From the NCBI RefSeq assembly GCF_913566895.1, contig NZ_CAJYCN010000001.1, positions 124,001 to 188,000 of the forward strand: a stretch of DNA of 64,000 bases, written 5' to 3'. The stretch comes from Listeria ilorinensis. GTDB taxonomy: Bacteria > Bacillota > Bacilli > Lactobacillales > Listeriaceae. Below are positions 7,893 through 16,920 of the stretch, one piece after another. Below the pieces are notes generated by a model. It saw only the letters and a list, made by a program, of their open reading frames with translations, searched no databases and was not told the origin of the DNA. Made by a program: the position numbers and the translations under genes. Numbering within the stretch: position 1 is the first letter of the stretch; each line of letters opens with the position of its first letter.

Positions 7893-9164
7893 CTAGAATA
7901 TCATGGCAAATTTATCAAGCACCCAGTAGATGACCCACGTATACCACTGCGAACCAACTGCAAGTGAAGTCACTTCTTTCGTCCCGTCTGGAATATTGTA
8001 GCCGACTTGTGTAGCCAGTTCCGTGACGATCGGTGCTGCATATGTGGAACAATAAAGAATAATCGTTACAAAAATAACACCCGTAATGATCCCGCGGAAT
8101 AAATTGCCTTTTGACGGCAGCACAGCAAAAACCATAAAGTACGGAAGCGCTGTCAAATCAGCGAGAGGTAACACTTTATTTCCTGGTAAAATAAATGCTA
8201 AAATAAGAGCAACAGGGATCATCAAAAGACCTGTTGTCAGGACATAAGGGTGTCCTATTCCCAGTGCCGAATCTAGTCCGATATAGAGTTCCCGGCCTGG
8301 GAATCTTTTTTGCATAAAATTCTGCGCAGATTCAGAAATCACCGTTAAGCCATCCATCAAAAGCGCAACCATTCTAGGCATCAGAACAAGACTGGCAGCA
8401 ATCGTTACAGCCGTTTGCAGCACTTGACTGAACGGTAGACGGGCAGCGAGCGCTAGTACAAAGCCGATAATCAGCCCCATCAACATTGGTTCGCCGAAAA
8501 TCCCCAGTCTGTTTTGGATTTTTTCTGTTGTCCATGAAATTTTACGGATACCCGGCACACGATCCAGTAGCCAGTTAAGCGGGTAGCCGATCATGGCCCA
8601 ACCGCTCGTTTGGATTTGTGGGAACGAAATCCCTTCAAGTCCTAACACATTCGCAACATCTTTTTGCGTCCGGTCAGCAATAATGAAAATAATCGCCATA
8701 TTAATCACAGCACTAAGGAGCGCAATAAACAAGTTACCGGTCGTCAGATAGAGCGCACTTGCAACCATCATCGGCTGCCAGAAATTCCAAATGTCAACAT
8801 CCATTGTCTTCGTCCATTTCAATGCAATCATCACAATGTTGGTGGCAATGACGATCAGAAAGACGAATGGTACCACTTCTGTTCCCCACGCAAGCGAAGA
8901 ACCAACACCCCAACCGATATCAGTTGCAGTCAGCTTAAAGTTATAATGTTCTACCAATGCTTTTGTGACAGGGCTCATCGCATTCATCATCAGTGAGGCG
9001 ATCACATTTAGACCGATAAAGCCAACGCCGACCGTCAGACCCGATTTAAAAGAAACCGACAGTTTGTTGCCGAAAACAAGGCCTAGAATCGTGATAATAA
9101 TCGGCATCATAACAGATACGCCTAGATTGATGATATACTGAAAAAAGTCCAGTACTGCATCCAT
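7893..9164 (-). CDS. PTS EIIC component, galactitol (Gat) family
   Basis: This 423-aa integral membrane permease starts MDAVLDFFQYIINLGVSVMM and continues with hydrophobic segments throughout, as in GatC. It transports and, with EIIB, phosphorylates a polyol. The ATG at 9164 follows GGGAG. It sits between the EIIB gene and the dehydrogenase with gaps of 17 and 15 bases in a single operon. Specificity is not visible in the sequence; the rest of the operon points to a pentitol. Confidence 0.92.
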   Translation of the reverse strand: MDAVLDFFQYIINLGVSVMMPIIITILGLVFGNKLSVSFKSGLTVGVGFIGLNVIASLMMNAMSPVTKALVEHYNFKLTATDIGWGVGSSLAWGTEVVPFVFLIVIATNIVMIALKWTKTMDVDIWNFWQPMMVASALYLTTGNLFIALLSAVINMAIIFIIADRTQKDVANVLGLEGISFPQIQTSGWAMIGYPLNWLLDRVPGIRKISWTTEKIQNRLGIFGEPMLMGLIIGFVLALAARLPFSQVLQTAVTIAASLVLMPRMVALLMDGLTVISESAQNFMQKRFPGRELYIGLDSALGIGHPYVLTTGLLMIPVALILAFILPGNKVLPLADLTALPYFMVFAVLPSKGNLFRGIITGVIFVTIILYCSTYAAPIVTELATQVGYNIPDGTKEVTSLAVGSQWYTWVIYWVLDKFAMIF

Positions 9165-9181
9165 TCCACTTCACTCCCTTT

Positions 9182-9475
9182 TTAGTCTTTTAAAACTGCT
9201 AAAATCTCTTCAATTGTTTCTTCTTTTTTGATTCCGGTTAAAAAAGATCTGCCTAAAACAACGGGTACATCTAAAACATCTCCTGAAACCATCGTAGAAC
9301 TGATGATGATATCCGGCTTGAGCGTCCGCACTTTCGAACTGATCTGCTGCACTGTGTACTGCTTGAGATCGTACGGAATATGATTTTTTTCAAGCACCTC
9401 CTTTACTTTTTTGGCAATGACCGTTGATGTCGCAATTCCTGAACCACAACATACATAAACTCTTTTTTTCTGCAT
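9182..9475 (-). CDS. PTS EIIB component, galactitol (Gat) family
   Basis: A 97-aa cytoplasmic EIIB domain. The phosphocysteine is in the N-terminal P-loop-like CCGSGIATST, most likely C10. It receives phosphate from the EIIA encoded two genes upstream and passes it to the incoming polyol. Start ATG at 9475 behind GGAAGAGGAGAG. Confidence 0.93.
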   Translation of the reverse strand: MQKKRVYVCCGSGIATSTVIAKKVKEVLEKNHIPYDLKQYTVQQISSKVRTLKPDIIISSTMVSGDVLDVPVVLGRSFLTGIKKEETIEEILAVLKD

Positions 9476-9497
9476 TTTTCTCTCTCCTCTTCCTGTT

Positions 9498-9914
9498 TTA
9501 ATTATTTACTTCTTTCGCAACTTCCAAAAATTGTTCCTGCTCCGTTTTTTTCTGCTTTTCTGAACGGAAAAACAAGGCTTTCTCTCTTCCTGTAGCAGAT
9601 CTTGCTGGTTTGACCCAAAGTTCGTTTTTACTTGGAACTAAAATATAGGCGGGCAAGGCTTTTCTACACTGCAGCCATTCCTGATAAAGCACTTCGGGGG
9701 CGTCCTTTTTAGAGCTATTTCTTGCCAGCAAAAAAGCTTTCATCTTTTTAGGCAAATAGTCTGTTACAATCAGTTTGGCATAGACCAAGAGCGCCCCATA
9801 AAGCATAGCAAGTGCCAAGAAAAGCCAGCTATTCGCTTCGATAAAAGCCACGATTCCCCGTCCAAGCGCTCCTAAATTGATATTCATGACCCAATCAACA
9901 ATTGGCCCGATCAT
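9498..9914 (-). CDS. Small membrane protein of unknown function in the Gat operon
   Basis: This 138-aa protein lies between EIIA and EIIB genes with gaps of 11 and 22 bases and a strong ribosome binding site (AGGAGGTGA). A hydrophobic segment spans about residues 31-52 (FLALAMLYGALLVYAKL), preceded by an amphipathic start and followed by a basic, Lys/Glu-rich cytoplasmic tail. I recognise no domain. Its place inside the phosphotransfer genes suggests a partner of the Gat permease, but no function can be assigned from sequence. Confidence 0.8.
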   Translation of the reverse strand: MIGPIVDWVMNINLGALGRGIVAFIEANSWLFLALAMLYGALLVYAKLIVTDYLPKKMKAFLLARNSSKKDAPEVLYQEWLQCRKALPAYILVPSKNELWVKPARSATGREKALFFRSEKQKKTEQEQFLEVAKEVNN

Positions 9915-9925
9915 GTTCTCACCTC

Positions 9926-10399
9926 CTAGACATTGGCGCGTTCTGAAATTTTCTCAATCACCTGTAAAACTTCCTGTCCATTTAGACATTTTTTGATTGA
10001 CCTAGCAAAATCCTTCTCTTGAATCAGTTGAATCAAAGCTTGTAAAAGTTCAAGCTGCTCCTCTGCCTTTTCGATCGCCAGCATAAAAATCACTTCTACA
10101 GCGATCTGCTCATCACTTGTCCCCATCAGCACAAAATCAATTGGTTTTTCCAAAATACCCACTGCTATGGCCGGCTTTCTAACATGGATACTGTCTGTGT
10201 GCGGAATTGCTACGCGGATATATTCAGTTTCCAAGCCTGTTGGGAAAACACGCTCCCGTTCAATCACAGCCTCCTTGTAGCTATCTTTTACCTTTTCAGT
10301 CTGATAAAGTAAATCGGAAAGCTCAGCTAGAACAGTCTCCTTCTCTGTTTTTGCTGTAAACAGGACTAGCTGCTCGTCCATAAATTTTTTTATCTTCAC
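9926..10399 (-). CDS. PTS EIIA component, galactitol/fructose-mannitol type
   Basis: EIIA takes phosphate from HPr. The phosphorylated histidine is H67 in VAIPHTDS, within the usual GLETEYIRVAIPH context. I place the start at a GTG at 10399, eight bases after AAGGAG. A TTG two codons upstream is too close to that site, and the first ATG (10381) would trim the N-terminus. The protein is then 157 aa. It is followed by the unknown membrane protein and EIIB. Confidence 0.9.
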   Translation of the reverse strand: MKIKKFMDEQLVLFTAKTEKETVLAELSDLLYQTEKVKDSYKEAVIERERVFPTGLETEYIRVAIPHTDSIHVRKPAIAVGILEKPIDFVLMGTSDEQIAVEVIFMLAIEKAEEQLELLQALIQLIQEKDFARSIKKCLNGQEVLQVIEKISERANV

Positions 10400-10424
10400 A
10401 ACCAACGCTCCTTCATGATTTTAT

Positions 10425-12485
10425 TTAATTGGTATATGCTCGCAGCAGTCGATATAGTTCACTGCGGCTGCATTCTTTCATTCTCTCAAGCAGCTCCTTG
10501 TCCTCTGCGATCCCGATGATTTGGTATAGACATTCGATATGCTTTTCTTTGTCAACCGGAGCCAAAATAAAAATAAAATGCACCAGACTTTCTTCTGAAA
10601 AACGAACACCCTTCTGAATATACAATACTGCCATATCCAGTTGATTGACGCCAAATTCCGGCAAAGCATGGGGAATAACGACATCATCGCCCAAAATAAT
10701 ATAAGGATCGTCAAAATGATGGTTACGAATCATTTGCTCCACATAAGCACTTGTTACCGCCCCTTTCTTCACAAGCGGCTCACTGGCAAGTCGAATCGCT
10801 GCCTGATAATCAGCGGCTTCTTGACAAATATTCACGGAATCTTCCGCCAAAATATCTACCAGCCTGACTGCCGATCGGGATACCTCTGACAATGCTGGAT
10901 GCCGCATATTGAATATCTCGATCAAGCCGTCCTTGATTGCATCATAGTGATGAATCGAAGCATTTTTTTCAATCAAAGTCATGATCCGCTCGATTTTATC
11001 CTGCTGATTTTCAAACTCATGATCGAATTCAAGTAGATGATTCAAGACTTTCCGTCGCAGCCGCTGTTTTTCATTTTCATTCATAAAAGGATGCACCACA
11101 TAAGCCTGCGGTAATTCAGGGATCCCCACTGTCGAAAAAATCACATCTACCGGCTCAGTAAAACAAGTAAACTCTCGAATCGACATAGCAGGATGGAAAA
11201 TCAATTCCGGAAACAATTGTTCAAGAAGCTGCTTCAAAGTTTGCGAAATCACAACACCACTTTTACATAAAACTGCCGCATACTTCTTATCAAAAGCCGG
11301 CTCCTGAACAGTCGGCACACTTGTAAAAACAAATAGCGACAAGTAGAAAAATTCTTGTTCTGGAATCGTCTCTCCGATAAAAGTTTCCAGTGGTCGAAAA
11401 GCATCTTTTACCACATAGGCCAGTGCTGCATATTCTGTCGGAAGCTGTATTTTCTGCTGCGGCCGGTCCAAGTTCATCTGATACTTGATGCGATAATAGG
11501 CTGGTTTCAAATGATAGAGGAGCCGCTTCGTCAATTCTTCCTTTTTATTAAGTGACAGAAAGGCCTGCTTTTCAAACTGGTCCAGACATTGCCTGATCAC
11601 TCGTTCCAATTCCGCCGCGATTCGTTCCGTCAAAATTTCTCCTGAAAAAATATTCGTACTGAGCAGCTGCAATGTCACAAACAATCGTTCCTTCTGCCCG
11701 GCATTTTTCCAATCCTCCATCACCATTGCCGCTGCTTGGTATTCACGTGTATCATTCAGGAGCGTCTCATCGATTTGAAATGATTGGCGAATGATTTGAT
11801 TTTCCGCGACGCGCAGCTCAGTGGCCGCCAGCAGGAATGGCAGTAGTTCGATTTTGTCATCTGTAAAACGCACCTGCAACATACTTTCTGCCTTTTCAAG
11901 CAGCTGTCTGTATCGCTCAATCACTGCTCGTTCAAGATCAGAGTAACGGAAGATAAATTCTTCACCATCATACATCTTATGAACCGCACCCAGGACTTCA
12001 AATAAAAGTTTGCGTTCCTGCCACTCGTTGCCGCTCAGCTGATAACCATCTGTACGTGAATAAGAAAGCTCGATTTCCGGTGGAAGCTGTTCTTTAATCG
12101 TTTTGAAACTGCGCATAATAGTATTCTTACTGACATCCAAGTCCACTACAAAATGAGTTAGTGACAGTTGCTCTCGTTTGGCCAAAAGCATCAGCAAAAT
12201 CAAATTGTTCCGCTCCTGTTCGGAAGGCAGATAGCTAATTTCTGTCAAGACTGGCTCCTTCTGCTCTGTCAAGCTAAAGAGTTCCTTTTCCAAATAGAAA
12301 TGGCCTGTTTTCAGTCGACGGATCTCCGGATAATTTTTCGCAAAACACCATTCATTGATTTTTTGGATACTGTAGTTCAATTGATTTCGAGTAATCGAAA
12401 ACTGTTCCTGCAATTCCCTGTTATTTACAGTCGGATTATAAATGATCTGCCTAAAAATCGCTTCACTGCGCTCATCTAAATACAA
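10425..12485 (-). CDS. PRD-containing BglG/MtlR-type transcriptional regulator of the Gat operon
   Basis: A 686-aa activator with two N-terminal helix-turn-helix regions (about residues 1-170), two PTS regulation domains (about 185-400), an EIIB(Gat)-like domain (about 405-490) and a C-terminal EIIA-like domain (about 540-686, with HALPEFG as the likely phosphohistidine site). Such proteins sense PTS phosphorylation and activate their operon. The start is a TTG at 12485 behind AAGGAGG with a seven-base spacer; the frame continues seven codons further but includes the ribosome binding site. It is the first gene of the operon, 25 bases before EIIA. Confidence 0.9.
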   Translation of the reverse strand: MYLDERSEAIFRQIIYNPTVNNRELQEQFSITRNQLNYSIQKINEWCFAKNYPEIRRLKTGHFYLEKELFSLTEQKEPVLTEISYLPSEQERNNLILLMLLAKREQLSLTHFVVDLDVSKNTIMRSFKTIKEQLPPEIELSYSRTDGYQLSGNEWQERKLLFEVLGAVHKMYDGEEFIFRYSDLERAVIERYRQLLEKAESMLQVRFTDDKIELLPFLLAATELRVAENQIIRQSFQIDETLLNDTREYQAAAMVMEDWKNAGQKERLFVTLQLLSTNIFSGEILTERIAAELERVIRQCLDQFEKQAFLSLNKKEELTKRLLYHLKPAYYRIKYQMNLDRPQQKIQLPTEYAALAYVVKDAFRPLETFIGETIPEQEFFYLSLFVFTSVPTVQEPAFDKKYAAVLCKSGVVISQTLKQLLEQLFPELIFHPAMSIREFTCFTEPVDVIFSTVGIPELPQAYVVHPFMNENEKQRLRRKVLNHLLEFDHEFENQQDKIERIMTLIEKNASIHHYDAIKDGLIEIFNMRHPALSEVSRSAVRLVDILAEDSVNICQEAADYQAAIRLASEPLVKKGAVTSAYVEQMIRNHHFDDPYIILGDDVVIPHALPEFGVNQLDMAVLYIQKGVRFSEESLVHFIFILAPVDKEKHIECLYQIIGIAEDKELLERMKECSRSELYRLLRAYTN

Positions 12486-12740
12486 GTCGCTCCCTCCTTC
12501 CCACAAAGCTTTAAAAGTGGTATTGTTTGGCTTTTATAGGATTATTGTTGGTTTCATTATAGCACGCAAAAAAATATTTTTGTATGCGGTTTCATTTCCA
12601 AAAATAAGCAAGTCTTTCAGCAAGCTGGGGCTCTGAAGTGAAATTTTGCACAAATAAGCGCCTTGTGTATAACTCAATAACTGGCAATTTCAGTCAATCT
12701 TTTATATGCTAGAAATAGGAGAAATTAGGGAGGATGAGTA

Positions 12741-13601
12741 ATGATGGAAAAGCTTTCTTTCAATGATACGATTCAATTGAATAACGGTGTTAAAATGCCG
12801 CGCCATGGGTTTGGCGTTTACAAGCTCGCTGATGAAAACCGGTTCCGTACCTCTCTGGAAGTCGCAGCAGAAGCCGGCTATCGTTTATTTGACACGGCCA
12901 TGTTTTATCACAATGAAGCATACCTAGGGAATTTTTTAGCTTCCTCCGGGATGAAACGTGAGGACTATTTTGTAACAACAAAAGTCTGGAATACGGATCA
13001 AGGCTACGATAACACTTTGCGGGCTTTTGAGACTTCGTTGAAAAAATTGCAACTTGATCAGCTCGATCTGTATCTTGTCCACTGGCCAAAACAAGAGCCA
13101 TTTTTTGATACATGGCGTGCTCTGGAGCGGCTTTATGACCAAGGCCTGATTCGCGCGATCGGTGTCAGCAATTTTGAAGCGCACCATTTAGAACGGCTGA
13201 TGACGGAAGCAAACGTGCTGCCAGCAGTCGATCAAGTGGAGACGCATCCGCATTTCAGCAATCGCCTCCTACATCGCTATCTGGAAGAACTGCACATTGC
13301 TCATCAGGCATGGAGTCCACTTGGTCGTGGCCCGCTTTTGACAAGCGAACCGCTGCTTCAGGAAATCGGAGACAAATATGGCAAAACACCCGCTCAAGTG
13401 GTGCTTCGCTGGCATCTTCAAAATAATGTAGCAATCATTCCCAAGTCTGAAACACCTGAGCGGATCCGCGAGAATGCCTCGATCTATGATTTTGCGCTCA
13501 CAGGTCAAGAGATTCGTGCAATCGATCGACTGAACCGGGGTGAACGTGTCAGCAATGCACCTGATGTGATTTACGTTCGGACAGAACCTGATTTTCAATG
13601 A
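12741..13601 (+). CDS. Aldo/keto reductase (YvgN/YtbE-type)
   Basis: This 286-aa NADPH-dependent reductase has the AKR tetrad: D51, Y56, K81 (TTKVWN) and H114 (LVHWPK). GVSNFE near 158 and IPKSETPERI near 233 complete the family pattern. Likely substrates are small aldehydes such as methylglyoxal; the exact one is not visible. The gene is monocistronic, with GGGAGG before the ATG and a terminator just after the stop. Confidence 0.92.
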   Translation: MMEKLSFNDTIQLNNGVKMPRHGFGVYKLADENRFRTSLEVAAEAGYRLFDTAMFYHNEAYLGNFLASSGMKREDYFVTTKVWNTDQGYDNTLRAFETSLKKLQLDQLDLYLVHWPKQEPFFDTWRALERLYDQGLIRAIGVSNFEAHHLERLMTEANVLPAVDQVETHPHFSNRLLHRYLEELHIAHQAWSPLGRGPLLTSEPLLQEIGDKYGKTPAQVVLRWHLQNNVAIIPKSETPERIRENASIYDFALTGQEIRAIDRLNRGERVSNAPDVIYVRTEPDFQ

Positions 13602-13614
13602 TTGTTATGTCTAT

Positions 13615-13652
13615 CAAAAAGGCCTTTTCATATGACGAAAAGGCCTTTTTCG
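13615..13652 (+). terminator. Terminator after the aldo/keto reductase
   Basis: AAAAAGGCCTTTTC and GAAAAGGCCTTTTT form a perfect stem with a short loop. Confidence 0.88.
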
Positions 13653-13734
13653 TATTTAAGAATACTTCTTTCTACCAGATTTTAGCGCTTTTATTTTATC
13701 CATACTGCCCGACTTTTGTAGAATCATTTTAATA

Positions 13735-13771
13735 AAAAAGCTATGCTTCCCTCTTAAGACAAGCACAGCCT
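13735..13771 (-). terminator. Probable terminator after the first DUF1266 gene
   Basis: On the minus strand GGCTGTGCTT pairs imperfectly with AAGCATAGCT, followed by TTTTTT, just below the DUF1266 stop. Confidence 0.55.
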
Positions 13772-13776
13772 TATTT

Positions 13777-14427
13777 TTAAAGAAATTGTCCTTTTTTCCA
13801 AGCACCTTCACCATTTAACAACCGCCGAAACGGATAAAGAATCTCAATAGGGGCCGTTCCTTCACAAAAACTGCGACCCGCTGCAACAGATATGCCGTAA
13901 GCCTTCCAGTCTTTAAAACCGGCTTCTTTCACTCGCGGCGCCACTTCATTTTGCAGCAATTGCCATGTTTCCACTTCTCTTAGGTAACCCAAATGATGTG
14001 CGGCTCTGATAATAAATGCCGCCTGCTCAAAATCCCAAGCGCGAATCGTGTCATTCATTTGAAAATCGGTTTCTTTCAAATCATAAATCGTACATGACTC
14101 TATTAGCTCTTCATAACTACGGAAATTTTGCTCCGAGATAGCCTCACAGTTGCCTGCCTGAAAAGCAGCAAAAGCCCCCTGAAAAGCTTTTGTTTGCCCA
14201 TTTTCAAGCAGTCCGGTGATTTTCTCCATCGCACCTTCTCTGCTTGTAATCCCCCAATTTTGAATTAATATTTTGGAAAGCTTCTGCGGTTTAATACGCA
14301 TCGCTAAAACAGCACTTGTTGGATCATAGATTTCAACATATAAGGCTCCTAATCCCAGATAAGGCACTAAATTGGAGACCACTTGATTCTCTTCGATAAA
14401 TGTCATGATTTTATTTTTGCTGAACAT
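13777..14427 (-). CDS. DUF1266 family protein (paralogue A)
   Basis: This 216-aa protein carries the DUF1266 hallmarks: NWGITSREGA (about 57-66), RAWDFEQAAFIIRAAHHLGY (about 128-147) and GRSFCEG (about 187-193). The function of the family is unknown; it looks cytoplasmic and has no membrane segment. It is a clear paralogue of the gene at 16921-17589, sharing for example PYLGLGAL, FQAGN, AWDFE-AAF and AGRSFC. It has its own terminator. It lies in an accessory block not found at this place in the L. monocytogenes order I know. Confidence 0.8.
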   Translation of the reverse strand: MFSKNKIMTFIEENQVVSNLVPYLGLGALYVEIYDPTSAVLAMRIKPQKLSKILIQNWGITSREGAMEKITGLLENGQTKAFQGAFAAFQAGNCEAISEQNFRSYEELIESCTIYDLKETDFQMNDTIRAWDFEQAAFIIRAAHHLGYLREVETWQLLQNEVAPRVKEAGFKDWKAYGISVAAGRSFCEGTAPIEILYPFRRLLNGEGAWKKGQFL

Positions 14428-14510
14428 ATTCCCTTAACCCTCTTTCACATTCCGCCCTGTATAGTTTCTGTCCCCTTATTGTAGCTGATTTCTTATCAAG
14501 TGAAAAGTGA

Positions 14511-14552
14511 AAAAAACCGAAGTAAAAAGAATTCCCTTTACTTCGGTTAAAA
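14511..14552 (-). terminator. Terminator after the internalin-like gene
   Basis: AACCGAAGTAAA pairs with TTTACTTCGGTT, followed on the minus strand by seven T. Confidence 0.88.
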
Positions 14553-14590
14553 TCGATCTATTAATGTCTTTTTCACTTTAAAAAAAGTAT

Positions 14591-16162
14591 TTAATCAGGA
14601 CATTTTTGGTATCGTAACAGCCAATAACTACTCAACAGAACTAGGAAGCTTCCAATCATCATCCATCCAAAGACTGTTGTATCTCCCGTTTTTGGCAAAG
14701 CATCAGTTTCTGGCAACTTTGTTTTTCCCTGCTCCATATTCTGCGTCACTTGCCCCGTTGCTGCCGGAGTATTTTCGTTTACTTCCAACTGATTCTGTCC
14801 ATTATCTGGTTGATTACCATCCTCAGACGGATCATTGTTGTCTGAATCAGCTCCACCATCATCAATCGGTGAATCTTCTTTTACTATATGCACGATAACC
14901 GTTACAGGATCCGCAGCATTACCTGATGCATCACTTGCATTCAACGTCACCGTATAATCCCCTTCTTCTTTAAAGTTGACCTGTTCTGTAAAATTACTAA
15001 TAATTTCCGAACCATCATTCGTTGCTGCATGGATATCATCTAAAAAAGCAGCCTGATCAATTTTAGCACCAAGCGTATAGGTGATTTCTGGATCAGCTGT
15101 AATGACAGGTGGCTCCAAATCATGGATTAACGGTTGCTCGATCGACACAAGGAAATCGCCTTTAGCGGTTGACTCCATACCCACGTAGTAAACAGATGAT
15201 TCATTCTGAACATTCGAGAATTCCCAAGATAAAACTGATTCTTCATAGGTATATGCGACCGGGTATGCATCAATCGGTGCTAGAACAGTTCCGTCAAAAG
15301 CAACCATTTGATTATCAATTGTAAAAGGTTGGGAAGGAATCACAGTACGTGGTTCATTTACGACGTATTGATCCTTTGCATTATAAGATACTAGTGATGG
15401 CAGGCTCCCTAATGGACTGATGTCGGTAACCTGATTCTCCGTCAATGAAACTTCTCTCAATTCCGACATACCGGCTAAAGGGTGGATATCGCTAATCTGA
15501 TTATAATCAAGATACAGGTAATTCAGATGCGTTTGCTCAGTGAGTCCCGTGATATCTGTCAACTGGTTCCCTTCTGCCCAAAGTGAGTATAGTTGAGGTA
15601 ATTCTTTCAGGGCATCCAAATTTGTTAACTGGTCGCTCTTCACTTGCAATGCACCTAATTGCGGTAAATTCTTTAAATTGGTTAAGTCTATATTTCCAAT
15701 ATAGCTTAAGTACAAATTGCTCAATAGCGGCAAATCTGCAGTTAAAAAGGCAGATAAATCTGTTACATCAGTGCCGTCCAATTTCAAATACCATAACTCT
15801 TGTAAATTCATTAAGGGTTGAATATCACTAATTGGGTTACTAGACAGGTCGCAAGTGTTAAGTTCGCGAAGGTTCTCCAGTCCTGTCAAATCATGAATTC
15901 CTTTATTTAAAAAATTAATATCTTGAATCATATCCAATTCTTCCTGGGAAACCATATCTGCAGTGCTGGTTTTTCCAAGTAACTTTCGCATTTCTTCTGC
16001 TAAATTATCATCTGGAAACCATTCATCTATTGCTTTTGCCGGTGTATCCTGAAGAGCTGACGTTTGTTCCGATGACGCCACTGTATCTGCCAATATTTCT
16101 GTAGGTCCTAAAAACATCACACAGCAAATCAAAGAAATCGTTAAAAGACTTTTTATTTTCAA
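14591..16162 (-). CDS. Internalin-like LPXTG surface protein with leucine-rich repeats
   Basis: A 523-aa surface protein: Sec signal peptide (about 1-25, ending near ILAD), an internalin-type N-terminal cap, about seven 22-residue LRRs (about 90-260, units such as LNYLYLDYNQISDIHPL), an internalin Ig-like region, one DUF5011-like Ig domain (about 350-425), an Asp/Asn-rich spacer and a sortase A signal. Two overlapping sorting motifs are present, LPETD (482-486) and LPKTG (489-493), followed by a hydrophobic helix and a short basic tail. The start is TTG at 16162, seven bases after GAGGAG. Its ligand is unknown; no PrfA box was seen upstream. Confidence 0.9.
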   Translation of the reverse strand: MKIKSLLTISLICCVMFLGPTEILADTVASSEQTSALQDTPAKAIDEWFPDDNLAEEMRKLLGKTSTADMVSQEELDMIQDINFLNKGIHDLTGLENLRELNTCDLSSNPISDIQPLMNLQELWYLKLDGTDVTDLSAFLTADLPLLSNLYLSYIGNIDLTNLKNLPQLGALQVKSDQLTNLDALKELPQLYSLWAEGNQLTDITGLTEQTHLNYLYLDYNQISDIHPLAGMSELREVSLTENQVTDISPLGSLPSLVSYNAKDQYVVNEPRTVIPSQPFTIDNQMVAFDGTVLAPIDAYPVAYTYEESVLSWEFSNVQNESSVYYVGMESTAKGDFLVSIEQPLIHDLEPPVITADPEITYTLGAKIDQAAFLDDIHAATNDGSEIISNFTEQVNFKEEGDYTVTLNASDASGNAADPVTVIVHIVKEDSPIDDGGADSDNNDPSEDGNQPDNGQNQLEVNENTPAATGQVTQNMEQGKTKLPETDALPKTGDTTVFGWMMIGSFLVLLSSYWLLRYQKCPD

Positions 16163-16297
16163 ATTAAAACTCCTCTACATAGAAATATATAAATATTATA
16201 TACTGTCACTCTACCCAGATTAGTCTATCAATATAGCTAAAACACTCTTATATTTTCATCATATATGTTTTTTTTGTCATATTTCTCTTATAAACAC

Positions 16298-16687
16298 CTA
16301 TTCACGTTTAAAACGAGCAAACAAGTAAAAGAAAAGTCCAACTAAAGCAATCACACCATAAACAGCCAAACCAGCGTGCAGATTCAACCAGCTTGTCAAT
16401 TCATCCGGCAAAAACGTCATCCCAAAATAAACAGTCGCAAAGACGGCTGCCGCGACTAAAAAGGCTGCGACTAGTAACACCAGCCAAACAACATTCTTGC
16501 GACCCAGTATGCTGATGAGAAACAAGCCTAAAATGATGGCACTCCCGACACCTAGCACCCAATGATAGTTCGTCAGCGAAACCATATCTCCATTTTTCAT
16601 TTGCCGATAAAAATAGGTCATCACCAACACATATATTCCTGACAGAACAGCGACTATTTTTAATAAGATATTTTGAAAAGTCCTCAT
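16298..16687 (-). CDS. Small membrane protein, four predicted helices
   Basis: A 129-aa hydrophobic protein with segments near residues 8-26, 43-62, 68-90 and 103-124. I recognise no family. The start overlaps the stop of the gene before it (ATGA at 16687-16684), so it is translationally coupled and belongs to the operon that begins with the second DUF1266 gene. Confidence 0.75.
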   Translation of the reverse strand: MRTFQNILLKIVAVLSGIYVLVMTYFYRQMKNGDMVSLTNYHWVLGVGSAIILGLFLISILGRKNVVWLVLLVAAFLVAAAVFATVYFGMTFLPDELTSWLNLHAGLAVYGVIALVGLFFYLFARFKRE

Positions 16688-16908
16688 TCAAACCAACCAT
16701 TGATTATATCGATCAAATCGTCATATGTCATGTTGGTTACAACAGCTACTAGCGCTAAACAGAAGACAAGCGCGGCTCCTATCCAACGAATCGGCTGAAA
16801 AGAGATACGCATACCCATTTTGCGTGCCCGCCGTGCTGAATAAATTGTGTAGCCTAAATACACGGCCGTTATTAGTAAAATCAAGTAAGTAACAATCTGC
16901 GGACTCAT
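16684..16908 (-). CDS. Small membrane protein, two predicted helices
   Basis: A 74-aa protein with hydrophobic segments at about residues 5-23 and 40-61, separated by a basic, Arg-rich loop (SARRARKMGMR). ATG at 16908 behind AAAGGAG. It starts 12 bases after the DUF1266 stop and overlaps the next gene by four bases. Function unknown; it may form a membrane unit with the 129-aa protein. Confidence 0.75.
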   Translation of the reverse strand: MSPQIVTYLILLITAVYLGYTIYSARRARKMGMRISFQPIRWIGAALVFCLALVAVVTNMTYDDLIDIINGWFE

Positions 16909-16920
16909 TTTCGTTCTCCT

